Shown here: piece after piece, positions 15,788 through 24,657 of the stretch | Position numbering within the stretch: position 1 is the first letter of the stretch | Layout: each line of letters begins with the position of its first letter | Assembly (NCBI GenBank): GCA_900317305.1 | Contig: ONGG01000004.1 | Location: 1 to 40,982, forward strand | Length of the DNA: 40,982 bases | Direction: 5' to 3' | DNA from: an uncultured Prevotellaceae bacterium | GTDB lineage: Bacteria > Bacteroidota > Bacteroidia > Bacteroidales > Bacteroidaceae | Position numbers and translations under genes: made by a program | Notes under the pieces: generated by a model | The model's input: only the letters and a program-made list of their open reading frames with translations | Database searches by the model: none | Told to the model about the DNA's origin: nothing

Positions 15788-17860
15788 ATGAAACGATGCC
15801 TCATGCTTGCGCTGCTCTTTTGTGGGGTGGCGCACACCCATGCCCAGACCGAAAACGTGGCGCGCGAGGATACCCTCCAAGGCGTTACCATCATGTCGAG
15901 GTCGGCCCAACGCCGGCTTTCCGAGGTGCAGGTGGGCGTGGAGCGCATCGACGTGGGGACGATGGCCAAGGTGCCGGCACTTTTCGGCGAGCGCGACATC
16001 ATCAAGTCGCTCCAGCTGCTTCCTGGGGTGAAGAGCGAGAGCGAGGCGTCGAGCGGATACCAGGTGCGTGGCGGCACGTCGGCCCAGAACCTCATCCTCC
16101 TCGATGGGGCCACCATCTACAACGCGGGCCATCTCATGGGCCTTTTCTCCACCTTCAACGACAACGCGCTCAACAATGCGGCACTCTACAAGGGTATGGT
16201 GCCGGCTTATTTCGGGGGCGCCACCTCGTCGGTGTTCGATGTCAGTACGCGCGTGGGCGACATGAGCCAATACCATTTCAATGCCTCCATCGGACTGCTG
16301 TCGGCCAACGTGGCGGCCGAGGGTCCTATCCAGAAAGAGAAATCTTCCTTCCTCTTTGCCGGAAGGCGGTCGTATCTCGACCTTTTCCTCAAGGCATCGA
16401 AAGACTACAAGGACAACACACTCAACTTTTATGATGCCAACCTGCAACTTGCCTTCAGACTGTCGCCTCACGACAGGTTGTCGCTCTCTTTCTTCCGTGG
16501 GCGCGACAATATGGGGGTGGTAGACCTCATGGATATGACATGGGGCAACACCACCGCCAATGCCAGTTGGCTGCATACCTTCAACGACCGGCTTTACGCA
16601 CACACCCAACTCACCTACAGCGATTTCTCCGACGATGTGGGCATCGACATGCTCAATATCTACTACACGATGAAGGGTTTCATACGACATCTCACCTTTC
16701 ATCACGACCAGCGGTGGATGCCGTCGAAATCAGTCACGCTCAGGTATGGTCTGGAGACGTCGCTGCTGAAACTGAAGTCGGCAGAGTGGGATATCAACCT
16801 GTTGCACCAGCGTGAGAAACGCGACGCATGGACCAATGCCGTATGGGCGAACCAGGAGTGGAAGGTCTGCGACAGGCTCGACCTCTCGGCGGGTCTCCGC
16901 CTGAGGTTGCACTCGGTGCTGGGCGGCGCTCCTTATTACGAGATAGACAGTGAGGGGAATATCACCAGCACCTTCCATCCCGACAAGGGGAGCATCGTGA
17001 AGACATACACCGACTTGGAGCCACGGTTGAGTGCCAACCTCAAACTCTCGCCACGGCATAGTCTCAAATTGGGATATAGCCGCACCACGCAGGACATCCA
17101 TGCCATCAGGGCAGGCTCGATGTCGATGCCTTTCGACCGCTATACCATGACCAGCAACCTGCTCAAGCCAGAGTTGGCCGACCAGGTGGCACTGGGATGG
17201 ACAGGCATTACCCGCGAGAGCGACTACGATTTCTCGGCCGAGGCCTACTACAAGTGGGTGAGGAATGTGTACGACTACCGCGACGGCAAGTCATTCTATT
17301 CGGAGATTGAGATAGAAAGGCTGCTCCTGGGCGGAAAGGGACGGGCCTATGGACTCGAACTCTGCGCGCACAAGAACAAAGGCAGGCTCACCGGGTGGCT
17401 CAGTTACACGCTGTCGTGGTCGGAGAACAAGATAGCGGGCATCAACAATGGCGAGTGGTATACGGCTTCCAACGACCGGCGGCACGACTTCTGTGTCATC
17501 GGCATCTATCAGGCCAGCCCCTCATGGGAGCTGTCGGCCATGTGGCGATACAACACCGGGCAGGCGCTCACTGCTCCCAGTGCCAAGTACGAGATCGACG
17601 GGCGCACGTTCTACTATTACGCCGAGCGGAATGGATACCGCGCTCCTGCCTCGCACCGGCTCGACCTGAGCGCTTCGCACACAAAGAAGTGGCGACGGTC
17701 CACCCACATCTGGTCGTTTGGCATCTACAACGTCTACAACCGCTACAACCCCTTTGTCATCCGGTTCGTGAACGATGACGACAAGCCTTCGGGCACCAAG
17801 GCACGTCTCACGGCCATGTTTGGCATCGTGCCTTCTGTTTCTTTCACATTGAAGTATTGA
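15788..17860 (+). CDS. TonB-dependent outer-membrane receptor (DUF4249-partnered)
   Basis: The protein has 690 residues: signal peptide (MKRCLMLALLFCGVAHTHAQ), a plug domain (about 30-150, with LQLLPGVKSESEASSGYQVR and LILLDGATIYN) and a 22-strand-type barrel ending in an aromatic residue (VSFTLKY). It lacks the N-terminal carboxypeptidase-like domain of SusC proteins, and its partner is a DUF4249 lipoprotein rather than SusD. Receptors of this type take up a ligand through the outer membrane using TonB energy; the ligand for this pair is unknown. The stop codon is two bases before the DUF4249 ATG, which indicates coupled translation. GC-rich third positions match the kinase upstream. Confidence 0.92.
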   Translation: MKRCLMLALLFCGVAHTHAQTENVAREDTLQGVTIMSRSAQRRLSEVQVGVERIDVGTMAKVPALFGERDIIKSLQLLPGVKSESEASSGYQVRGGTSAQNLILLDGATIYNAGHLMGLFSTFNDNALNNAALYKGMVPAYFGGATSSVFDVSTRVGDMSQYHFNASIGLLSANVAAEGPIQKEKSSFLFAGRRSYLDLFLKASKDYKDNTLNFYDANLQLAFRLSPHDRLSLSFFRGRDNMGVVDLMDMTWGNTTANASWLHTFNDRLYAHTQLTYSDFSDDVGIDMLNIYYTMKGFIRHLTFHHDQRWMPSKSVTLRYGLETSLLKLKSAEWDINLLHQREKRDAWTNAVWANQEWKVCDRLDLSAGLRLRLHSVLGGAPYYEIDSEGNITSTFHPDKGSIVKTYTDLEPRLSANLKLSPRHSLKLGYSRTTQDIHAIRAGSMSMPFDRYTMTSNLLKPELADQVALGWTGITRESDYDFSAEAYYKWVRNVYDYRDGKSFYSEIEIERLLLGGKGRAYGLELCAHKNKGRLTGWLSYTLSWSENKIAGINNGEWYTASNDRRHDFCVIGIYQASPSWELSAMWRYNTGQALTAPSAKYEIDGRTFYYYAERNGYRAPASHRLDLSASHTKKWRRSTHIWSFGIYNVYNRYNPFVIRFVNDDDKPSGTKARLTAMFGIVPSVSFTLKY

Positions 17861-17862
17861 AT

Positions 17863-18741
17863 ATGAGAAAACTGCTCACCATCGCCGCGTCATTGCTCCT
17901 CCTCCTCACATCGTGTGAGAGGGAGATAGACATCGACTACCATGAGATAGCCCCCATGGTGGTAATCGAGGGTAGGGTGACCAACGAGGGCACGCAAGTG
18001 GCGGTGAGGTGGTCGCGCTCGGTCACTGATTCTGTCAAAGGGCCCTCGCAGCCTGGAGCCAAGGTCGTCGTCTTCGACAATGGTGAGGAGAACACCTTGG
18101 CCTACGACCCCAAGGATGGCTGCTACCGGTCGGCATTGAAAGGCATCCCGGGCCACACCTACCGCATGGAGGTGGATTATGAGGGGAAACATTATGAGGC
18201 TTCTTCCACTATGCCCATACCATCGTCGGTCATCTCTACCGACTTCTACTGGCTGAATATGCTCGACCAGCGGCTGCTGGTCGACGTGATGTGGGCCACC
18301 GACCCCGATCCGGCCGAGCGCAATTATTTCCTTTATCGCATCGACCGCCGTTCTGCTCATCCGCATATCACGCCGAGAATGCAGCAGAAGGCCTATCGGT
18401 GGAATGTATTCGACGATAGGGGAAATCCTCCCGGACGCATCTACCGCGATATCCATTGCATGATGGAGCAGACGGCCATCGACGACGAGGAGGATAATTG
18501 GGAGAAGATTCTCTACGATGGCGACCTCATCATGCTCCAGCTTCTTACCATCGATGCCACAGCCTATGAGTATTTCCGCACGCTCATTTCCGGACAAAGT
18601 GGCGGTGCCAACCCCAAGAGCAATATCTCGGGCGGTTGTCAGGGCTATTTCATGGCCGCCGGCATCTCACGGGCCGACACCGTTGTCCTCCATCTCGACA
18701 ACGTACCCGATTATGAGGTGCCCGACGACCTGTGGCGTTGA
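17863..18741 (+). CDS. DUF4249-family outer-membrane lipoprotein
   Basis: The protein has 292 residues from ATG 17863; an in-frame TTG six bases earlier overlaps the receptor stop and is less likely. The lipobox is LLLLLTSC with Cys18 or so and acidic residues right after (EREIDID), the pattern of Bacteroidota lipoproteins sent to the surface. DUF4249 features are the early block MVVIEGRVTNEG followed by an Ig-like beta domain (GHTYRMEVDYEGKHYEASST). The family is almost always paired with a TonB receptor, as here, and probably acts as the receptor's lid or ligand catcher, in analogy to SusD (inference). No terminator with a good T-run is visible after the gene; the 159 bp to the sigma gene contain no other ORF. 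Confidence 0.85.
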   Translation: MRKLLTIAASLLLLLTSCEREIDIDYHEIAPMVVIEGRVTNEGTQVAVRWSRSVTDSVKGPSQPGAKVVVFDNGEENTLAYDPKDGCYRSALKGIPGHTYRMEVDYEGKHYEASSTMPIPSSVISTDFYWLNMLDQRLLVDVMWATDPDPAERNYFLYRIDRRSAHPHITPRMQQKAYRWNVFDDRGNPPGRIYRDIHCMMEQTAIDDEEDNWEKILYDGDLIMLQLLTIDATAYEYFRTLISGQSGGANPKSNISGGCQGYFMAAGISRADTVVLHLDNVPDYEVPDDLWR

Positions 18742-18900
18742 GCCACGGGCAACCATCCTTTTCTTGGGTTTCTCCAAGGCCTTTTATGTTCCTTTTTTTG
18801 TAGCTTCGTAGGAAAAAGTGAGAAAAACGTAATTTAATGTGCTCCCGATTATATATTTTCCCCAAAAATGGTAATATATAAGTGGAAGACATCAAAAAGA

Positions 18901-19500
18901 ATGGAAACAATAACAGGCAACACATCCAAAGTCAAACATGATGAGACGCTGCTCATACGCCGCATCCTTGATGGACAGACCCAACTGTTCCGCCAGCTTG
19001 CCGGCCGGTATGCCGGGCCGGTGCTGAGGATGGTGGCACGCCTGATTCCCTCACCAGAAGAGGCCGAGGAGACCACGCAGGACACCCTGCTGGAAGCCTT
19101 CCAGAGCCTTGTCCGCTACGATGCGCGAAAGGCCAGTTTCCAGACGTGGCTCTTGCGCATAGCCTACCACACGGCACTGAAGCATTACCGACGGCACCAT
19201 AGGTCTGTCACCGTCGTTGATGTAGAGCAGCAATGGCTTGAGACCATCCCCGATGAGGAAACCGACGCCCTGCTCGATGATGCCTCAGCCGACCGTGTGA
19301 CGTTAATACAAAAGGGCATCGACACGCTGAAACCCGACGACCAGATGCTGCTCAGCCTCTACTACTTCGACAACCGCCCGATTCGGGAAATCGCCTGCAT
19401 CACCGAACATGATGAAAGCTATCTCCGCTCGCGGCTGCAATGGATACGCAAACGATTGGCAATCACCATCAAAACCCTTGAAAGAAATGAAGAAAAATGA
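18901..19500 (+). CDS. ECF-type RNA polymerase sigma factor
   Basis: The protein has 199 residues from the ATG at 18901; another in-frame ATG at 18868 would add 11 residues. Region 2 covers about 15-90, with the helices LFRQLAGRYAGPVLRMVARL, the EEAEETTQDTLLEAFQSL segment and FQTWLLRIAYHTALKHYRR for -10 recognition. Region 4 covers about 135-195, with LKPDDQMLLSLYYFDNRPIREIA and the recognition helix around ESYLRSRLQWIRKRL. Regions 1 and 3 are absent, as in ECF factors. The stop lies inside the next gene, a membrane protein, which is the typical sigma/anti-sigma order. It probably directs transcription of its own operon under an envelope signal. I saw no convincing promoter in 18742-18900. 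Confidence 0.9.
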   Translation: METITGNTSKVKHDETLLIRRILDGQTQLFRQLAGRYAGPVLRMVARLIPSPEEAEETTQDTLLEAFQSLVRYDARKASFQTWLLRIAYHTALKHYRRHHRSVTVVDVEQQWLETIPDEETDALLDDASADRVTLIQKGIDTLKPDDQMLLSLYYFDNRPIREIACITEHDESYLRSRLQWIRKRLAITIKTLERNEEK

Positions 19501-20182
19501 GCCAAACAAAGACCAAGGTCTTCGCCTCGCCATTCAACAAAAGAACGGGGCCACCGAAAGGATGACGCTGCCGGAGGACTTCACCGACCGCCTGATGGAG
19601 CGCATCGAGCAGAAGGAAGAGAAGCCCAAGCACCGCCGCACTTGGCTCTATGCCGCCATCGGTGCCATTGCAGCTGGCATCCTGCTGTTGTTGGCGTTCC
19701 ATTTCACACGTCCTGATAGAGATACAGAGAAAGGGACGATGATTGCAACGCAGACGCAGCAGCCAAAACAACCCGAATCGCCCTATCGTGAAGAATCTGG
19801 GCAAAATCTCAGTTCGGAGCAGCAAAGCAACCCCGTGAGAACTCATGAGAGCGAATTCGAGCCCGTGATAGCACAAGATAGATCTGGTGCAGAACAAGCC
19901 CAGGCTGTCGGTCAGCAACCTCAAGTGGCATCGGCAGTTCATAAGACTCCAGCCAATATCTCTACTACGGATAGTCTGGATTACTATATCGACAAGATAG
20001 AACGCGAACTGGCCCAAGTGGATGAGAGCCTCTACATAGAACGGATGAACAAGGTGATACATGCTGACGAACGACTGCAGCGTTTGGTCAACAGCTATAT
20101 CCTGCACACCCTCGATAAGGAGGGCCGCCCGCAAACGGCAGACAATATGTATAACGTAAAATCAGAGCAAGATGAAGAATAG
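19487..20182 (+). CDS. Probable anti-sigma factor, single-pass membrane protein
   Basis: The protein has 231 residues from the ATG at 19487, overlapping the sigma gene by 14 bp. The cytoplasmic N-terminus (about 1-48) contains LPEDFTDRLMERIEQKEEK, similar to the short conserved helix in Bacteroidales proteins encoded after ECF factors. One transmembrane helix follows (WLYAAIGAIAAGILLLLAF, about 52-70). The outside part begins with a Gln/Glu/Ser-rich low-complexity linker (about 75-150) and ends in helices (DYYIDKIERELAQVDESLY). No zinc-binding HxxxCxxC motif is visible, so it is not a ZAS-type anti-sigma. The role is inferred from position and topology. Its stop overlaps the next gene by 11 bp, so the three genes form a coupled unit. 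Confidence 0.65.
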   Translation: MKKNEPNKDQGLRLAIQQKNGATERMTLPEDFTDRLMERIEQKEEKPKHRRTWLYAAIGAIAAGILLLLAFHFTRPDRDTEKGTMIATQTQQPKQPESPYREESGQNLSSEQQSNPVRTHESEFEPVIAQDRSGAEQAQAVGQQPQVASAVHKTPANISTTDSLDYYIDKIERELAQVDESLYIERMNKVIHADERLQRLVNSYILHTLDKEGRPQTADNMYNVKSEQDEE

Positions 20183-22157
20183 ATATTTTTTAGCTATCGC
20201 TCTCACGCTGATAGCCATTACCAGCAGCGCACAGCCTTCCCTCTCCAACAACATACGTGAGAAGTTGAATACTTTTATCGAATCGAAGGAGTATAATGTG
20301 CAAAAACTCAGCCACTCCAAAGACGGATTCAATGTATATCAGTTTGCCCAGCAATTTGCCATGGAAGAAGAGCCTCCCGGTGACTTTTACGGGCCGCTGT
20401 TCACTCCTCGGATGTTGGAATTGGAGAGGGCTTACAGGGAAGAGGCCGTCAATGCCAAGACCATCTACATCCATGATGCAAGCGACGGCGACTCACCCCT
20501 GCCAGGTGTCAAGTTCCAATTCAAGATTGACGACCAGCATCCGATGATTCAACAGGTGGCATTCGACCTCAACAAGAATATCCGCCTCATTTCCTTCGAG
20601 GAGCCCGACGGAAAACTCTATGCCCTCCTGCTGATGTGGGACCAGACCGTCGATCCGGACAAAAGTATGGGCAATGTATTCCTGATGGATGGAATGATTT
20701 ATGAAATCAGCGGATGGAAGTTGGATGACAGGCCTTTCATCGCCCACTACAAACCCAAGGCATCGGAATCTGAAGGGATGGCTTTTGACGCTCAAGTCAA
20801 GTATGACACCACACCCGATGCAATGACTGTCGATGTGTTCATGGCCAAGGTGAAGCGCACCTGTGAGATATTCCAGCGCGAAACTCCGCAAGGGCAGATG
20901 GCGGCAGGGGTGGTGCTCAACAAAACGTGCAATGCTTTTAATGGAAAACTGACAAAAGAACAGTATTTCGACCTGCTGAGCTGCATCCAGCCATTGGTGG
21001 ATAACGAAAAGAACGAAAACCTGAAAAGCATCCTGGCCTATTCCTGCTACTTGATTTATAAGAAGAGCGAAATCTATGAAGGGGACAGGGATACGGATGT
21101 CACACACGCGTCGGCGGGGAGTTCGGAAGTCACCACCTCGCAGGTATCGAAGACCATCGTCTACAACAGCATGCTGATGAACGAAATGGTGGAGAAGGAG
21201 ATGGTGGAGTGCCAAATCTCCGGTACAGCCCCCTTGAATGGCAATAAGGTGGAAGTGATACGCAGCATTACTTTCGAACGATTGGGGGCGTGCCCTATCA
21301 CCAACGGCAAATTCTCCTTTACCTGCAAACTGCCAAAGAACGAGGTGTGCCGGATGTATCTCGATAACAGAGAAGTCGTTTACTTCTATACTGACGGCAA
21401 GCCCATCAATGCTGATATGGAGAAACTGACGGTGAAAAGCGACAAGTTCAGTCAGAAAATCAATGATTTCCTGCAGTTGGTGGAGCGCGAACGAATGGAT
21501 GAACTCCACGAGGGCGACAGTCTAAAAAAGGCAAAAATCAACCGTCAGCGTGGTGAACGGCTTCTCAAGGCAGTCCGTGACAACCGTGACAACATCCTCT
21601 CCGCATATGCACTCAGTCAGGTCTATACGGAAATGAGCTATGAGGAACTGAAACCTTATCTGAACGATGACTATGCCTTCTCGCATCACATCCTCCTGTC
21701 GCCGATGCGCGAATACATGGAAGGGTTGGAGAAACGCAAGCCCGGCACACCATTCGTCAACCTCGAACTGATTGACACCAAGGGTCGGCCACATCAGTTG
21801 AGCGAATACATCGGCAAGGGGTATGTCGTCTTGCATTTCTGGCATGGCTTAGGTGGTTATGGATATCAAATCCTTCCGTCCATGAAGACGCTCTACAACA
21901 CTTGCCATTCCCGCGGTGTGGAGTTCGTGACTCTGGCTTTCGGTTTCGGAGTGCAAGGATGGAGGACGGAAGTGGAGCAGCGTCGCCTGCCATGGCCGCA
22001 GTTGATGCCCGACCCGGACACCAGCCAGCGAAAAGCTGCCGCCGCCTATGGCATACGCTCATATCCGGAATTGATTGTCATCGATACCAAAGGAACGATA
22101 GTCGCTTGTCCTCGGAATTTGGAAGAACTTAGTTCTGTACTTAACAAACTGAAATGA
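20172..22157 (+). CDS. Exported protein with a thioredoxin-fold domain lacking catalytic cysteines
   Basis: The protein has 661 residues, with signal peptide MKNRYFLAIALTLIAITSSAQ. The first 500 residues are not recognised. The C-terminal part (about 520-661) has the order of a TlpA-like thioredoxin domain: PGTPFVNLELIDTKGRPHQL, the strand YVVLHFW (551-557), and the cis-proline region IRSYPELIVIDTKG. Where CGPC should follow, the sequence is HGLGGYGYQ: by alignment both cysteines are glycine (Gly561, Gly564). It therefore cannot do thiol-disulfide exchange and may be a sensor or binding domain. It overlaps the anti-sigma gene by 11 bp, which suggests a role in the same signalling unit (inference). 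A terminator-like hairpin follows at 22194-22224. Confidence 0.8.
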   Translation: MKNRYFLAIALTLIAITSSAQPSLSNNIREKLNTFIESKEYNVQKLSHSKDGFNVYQFAQQFAMEEEPPGDFYGPLFTPRMLELERAYREEAVNAKTIYIHDASDGDSPLPGVKFQFKIDDQHPMIQQVAFDLNKNIRLISFEEPDGKLYALLLMWDQTVDPDKSMGNVFLMDGMIYEISGWKLDDRPFIAHYKPKASESEGMAFDAQVKYDTTPDAMTVDVFMAKVKRTCEIFQRETPQGQMAAGVVLNKTCNAFNGKLTKEQYFDLLSCIQPLVDNEKNENLKSILAYSCYLIYKKSEIYEGDRDTDVTHASAGSSEVTTSQVSKTIVYNSMLMNEMVEKEMVECQISGTAPLNGNKVEVIRSITFERLGACPITNGKFSFTCKLPKNEVCRMYLDNREVVYFYTDGKPINADMEKLTVKSDKFSQKINDFLQLVERERMDELHEGDSLKKAKINRQRGERLLKAVRDNRDNILSAYALSQVYTEMSYEELKPYLNDDYAFSHHILLSPMREYMEGLEKRKPGTPFVNLELIDTKGRPHQLSEYIGKGYVVLHFWHGLGGYGYQILPSMKTLYNTCHSRGVEFVTLAFGFGVQGWRTEVEQRRLPWPQLMPDPDTSQRKAAAAYGIRSYPELIVIDTKGTIVACPRNLEELSSVLNKLK

Positions 22158-22193
22158 CATTATTAGATTTTGATTCATAAGTACCCGGGATAT

Positions 22194-22230
22194 GGCATGG
22201 GGCGCAGTGATTGCAGTCCATGCCTTTTCC
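22194..22230 (+). terminator. Terminator-like hairpin after the sigma-factor operon
   Basis: GGCATGG (22194-22200) pairs with CCATGCC (22218-22224), followed by TTTTCCTT. It lies 37 bp past the stop of the thioredoxin-fold gene. Two more hairpins follow before the next gene: CTTGACAT with ATGTCAAG (about 22242-22274) and TTGCCG-GTAT-CGGCAA (about 22296-22311). The 237-bp gap holds no ORF. Confidence 0.5.
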
Positions 22231-22380
22231 TTGTAATACTTTCTTGACATCAAAATGGATTGGAAATGTCAAGCAATTAAAAAAGGATGGTTCCTTGCCG
22301 GTATCGGCAAAAAGTGATAAATTTGCACTTAAAAATTTGCGGAAATACTTGCCGATAGAAGATACTTACAAATAACACAC

Positions 22381-22388
22381 TAACTTTG
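22381..22388 (+). promoter_or_regulatory. -7 promoter element directly before the TlpA-like gene
   Basis: TAACTTTG matches the Bacteroidota -7 consensus exactly. Its last base is only 6 nt from the ATG at 22395, so a transcript from here would start at or within a few bases of the start codon. No TTTG is found at the normal -33 spacing. Confidence 0.45.
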
Positions 22389-22394
22389 CTAAAG

Positions 22395-24479
22395 ATGAAA
22401 AAATCAACTATCATTACCATCCTCCTTGCTCTCATCGCTCTGACAGTGCAGGCGAAGACCTACAAGACCATCATCAACCCGGAGGCGATAGCTTGTATGA
22501 AAGTCAGAAATGGCGACCTGAAAGCGCTGGAGGTTAATTTTAGAGACACGGCCACAACGGTGCATTTCCGAATGGAATACCCTAAGGGGCAACTCTTCCG
22601 TTTTGTCAAGGAAAGCTATTTGCTCGACGAGGCCGGCAACCGCTACCCGCTTCGCGCTGCTGAGGGTATCGCCCTCGACAAATGGGTTATGTCGCCAGAG
22701 AGCGGCGTGACCGACTTCACCATGCACTTTGAGCCGATGCCCAAGAAAGTGCAACTGTTTGACTTCATCGAGGGAGATGTAAGAGGTGCCTTCATGCTCC
22801 TTGGCATCCACGACAAGAAAGCCAAACTGAAATATCCTACCCTGCAAGAACTTTCTGATGCCAATCCCTATACGGTTCCCGCCGACTGGTTCACTACCGA
22901 CACCATCACCATCCGTGGGCGCATCGAGGGCTACGATGCCGAGAAGTTCGGCTTCACCTCTATGGAGTGCCTCTATGAAGATGTGTTCGAGAAGGATGCT
23001 ACGACATTGGTGTTCAATATCGCCCCCGATGGCACATTTGAAAAAAAGTTCCAGGCCAGTTATCCCATCCGGCAGATGTTTTTCGCCAGAGAATCGAAGA
23101 TAGGTTTCGACAATATTCCGTTCTTCGCACGTCCCGGCGAGACCATCCAGGTTACCGTGCGCCCTGACGAGCAAGGTCAGTACCAATGCATCTATGGCAA
23201 CGGCAGCAGCAAGGACGTGGAGCGTTGGCTGAAGTCTGATTTGAACATGAGCGACCTTGCACATCCCCTACGCACGTTTAAAGGGAAATTCAGCGAGGCG
23301 GGCGAGATGGCAGAACGCACATGGCGCAACATGTTGTATTGTTTGCAAAAGGAAAATCGCCGCCGGCATTTCACTCCCCAAGAGATGCAGTTGGCATTGG
23401 CCGACCTGCAGTTGAATTTTGCAAACGCCATGATGGACTATGCCATGTATCACGAGGATGATGTGAAGAAATATGAACAACGTGATGGCGGCTACCAACT
23501 GGTCATTTTGGATAGTCTGGAAAACAAAGAGATAGGCAAGATGGAGAATTACAAGGCGCTGCACCGTGTGGACTTCGACAATCCCTTGTTGCTGACATGT
23601 GACAACTATCCCATCACGATCAACCGCATCCAGTTTGCCAGACCTGTCAGGAACCGCCAGAACGAAGAGATTCTCGATGAAAACGGAGGATATGTGATTA
23701 GTTTTGACAACTCGAAGAAGATTCTTTCCACTGGTATTTTGGCATTGCGCGAACTGATGGGGACAGATCACGACACCTTCATGGCGCAACTCTGCGTCTA
23801 TAAAGACATGCAGAGTAGTTTCAACAGTTGGCGCAGCATTGAGGATGCCCTACCGCGTATCCTTGCCGACACCACCTTGACCGCAGAAGAGCGTAAGGAG
23901 GCAGAGGCCAGTTTACAGCCAGTCAGCAAGATGATGCCGCTCTATTTAGACAGTTTCACAGATTCCTTCATCCATCAGAAGGCCGAGGCTTTCTATGCCG
24001 CCAAGATGGCTCAAACGGAACTCACTACACCTCTGCCTACCGACAATCCTGCCGCCGACCTCATCCGCTCACTCTGTGCGAAATATCCAGGCCGGTATCT
24101 CATCATCGATTTCTGGGGTATGGGTTGCGGTCCGTGCCGTGCCGCCATTCAGAGCAGTAAGGCAAAACGTGCAGAGATGGCCAAGCGCGACGACGTGAAA
24201 CTTGTCTTTATCGCTGGGGAGCGCACCGCCGAGGGAAGCGAAGCCTACCATCAATACGTCAATGAATGGCTTGCCGACGAAGAAACCATCTGCATTACCA
24301 ATACCGATTTCTCCCGTATGCAGGAACTTTTCCACTTCAACGGCATTCCACACTACGAGACCATCACGCCCGACTGCCGCCGCGTCCGCGACGACCTAAA
24401 CATCAATGGCTACTACAACATTGACTACGAATTGCAAAAGATGATTGAGAGTTTTAAGGTAACATCTATTAATTCATAA
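22395..24479 (+). CDS. TlpA-family thiol-disulfide oxidoreductase, exported
   Basis: The protein has 694 residues from the ATG at 22395 (a TTG nine bases earlier is unlikely). Signal peptide: MKKSTIITILLALIALTVQA. A long N-terminal region of beta-rich character (about 25-530) is of unknown function and resembles the domains found before AhpC/TlpA modules in Bacteroidetes. The C-terminal thioredoxin domain (about 545-690) contains LIIDFWGMGCGPCRAAI with Cys578 and Cys581, and the cis-proline loop GIPHYETI. It should reduce or exchange disulfides in the periplasm. It is a paralogue in layout of the cysteine-less protein upstream, but separated by 237 bp and hairpins, so it may be transcribed on its own. 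Both convergent neighbours end in the 178-bp gap after it. Confidence 0.85.
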   Translation: MKKSTIITILLALIALTVQAKTYKTIINPEAIACMKVRNGDLKALEVNFRDTATTVHFRMEYPKGQLFRFVKESYLLDEAGNRYPLRAAEGIALDKWVMSPESGVTDFTMHFEPMPKKVQLFDFIEGDVRGAFMLLGIHDKKAKLKYPTLQELSDANPYTVPADWFTTDTITIRGRIEGYDAEKFGFTSMECLYEDVFEKDATTLVFNIAPDGTFEKKFQASYPIRQMFFARESKIGFDNIPFFARPGETIQVTVRPDEQGQYQCIYGNGSSKDVERWLKSDLNMSDLAHPLRTFKGKFSEAGEMAERTWRNMLYCLQKENRRRHFTPQEMQLALADLQLNFANAMMDYAMYHEDDVKKYEQRDGGYQLVILDSLENKEIGKMENYKALHRVDFDNPLLLTCDNYPITINRIQFARPVRNRQNEEILDENGGYVISFDNSKKILSTGILALRELMGTDHDTFMAQLCVYKDMQSSFNSWRSIEDALPRILADTTLTAEERKEAEASLQPVSKMMPLYLDSFTDSFIHQKAEAFYAAKMAQTELTTPLPTDNPAADLIRSLCAKYPGRYLIIDFWGMGCGPCRAAIQSSKAKRAEMAKRDDVKLVFIAGERTAEGSEAYHQYVNEWLADEETICITNTDFSRMQELFHFNGIPHYETITPDCRRVRDDLNINGYYNIDYELQKMIESFKVTSINS

Positions 24480-24540
24480 ATTCGAGTGGAAGCCGTTCCG
24501 TAGAAATTGATTCTTTCGGATTCTCACCCCCAGAAGAGGT

Positions 24541-24642
24541 CTACGGCTCGCGATAGTGTTCGTTTATCCACTCATTGGCTATTGATTTATAGCGGTTTTT
24601 CCCATGTTTAAAGTACGCTGATGAATAGACAACAGCATGCAT
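24541..24642 (-). CDS. Possible small ORF downstream of queE
   Basis: A 33-codon frame begins with ATG at 24642, 15 bp after the queE stop on the same strand, and encodes a composition typical of real protein (SAYFKHGKNRYKSIANEWIN, ending HYREP). I do not recognise it. It could be a short protein made from the queDE transcript or the last piece of a lost gene. The rest of the 178-bp gap (24480-24657) shows only a weak interrupted inverted repeat (AGCCG near 24491, CGGCT near 24544). Confidence 0.3.
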   Translation of the reverse strand: MHAVVYSSAYFKHGKNRYKSIANEWINEHYREP

Positions 24643-24657
24643 GCAGAGTAAATCCTT

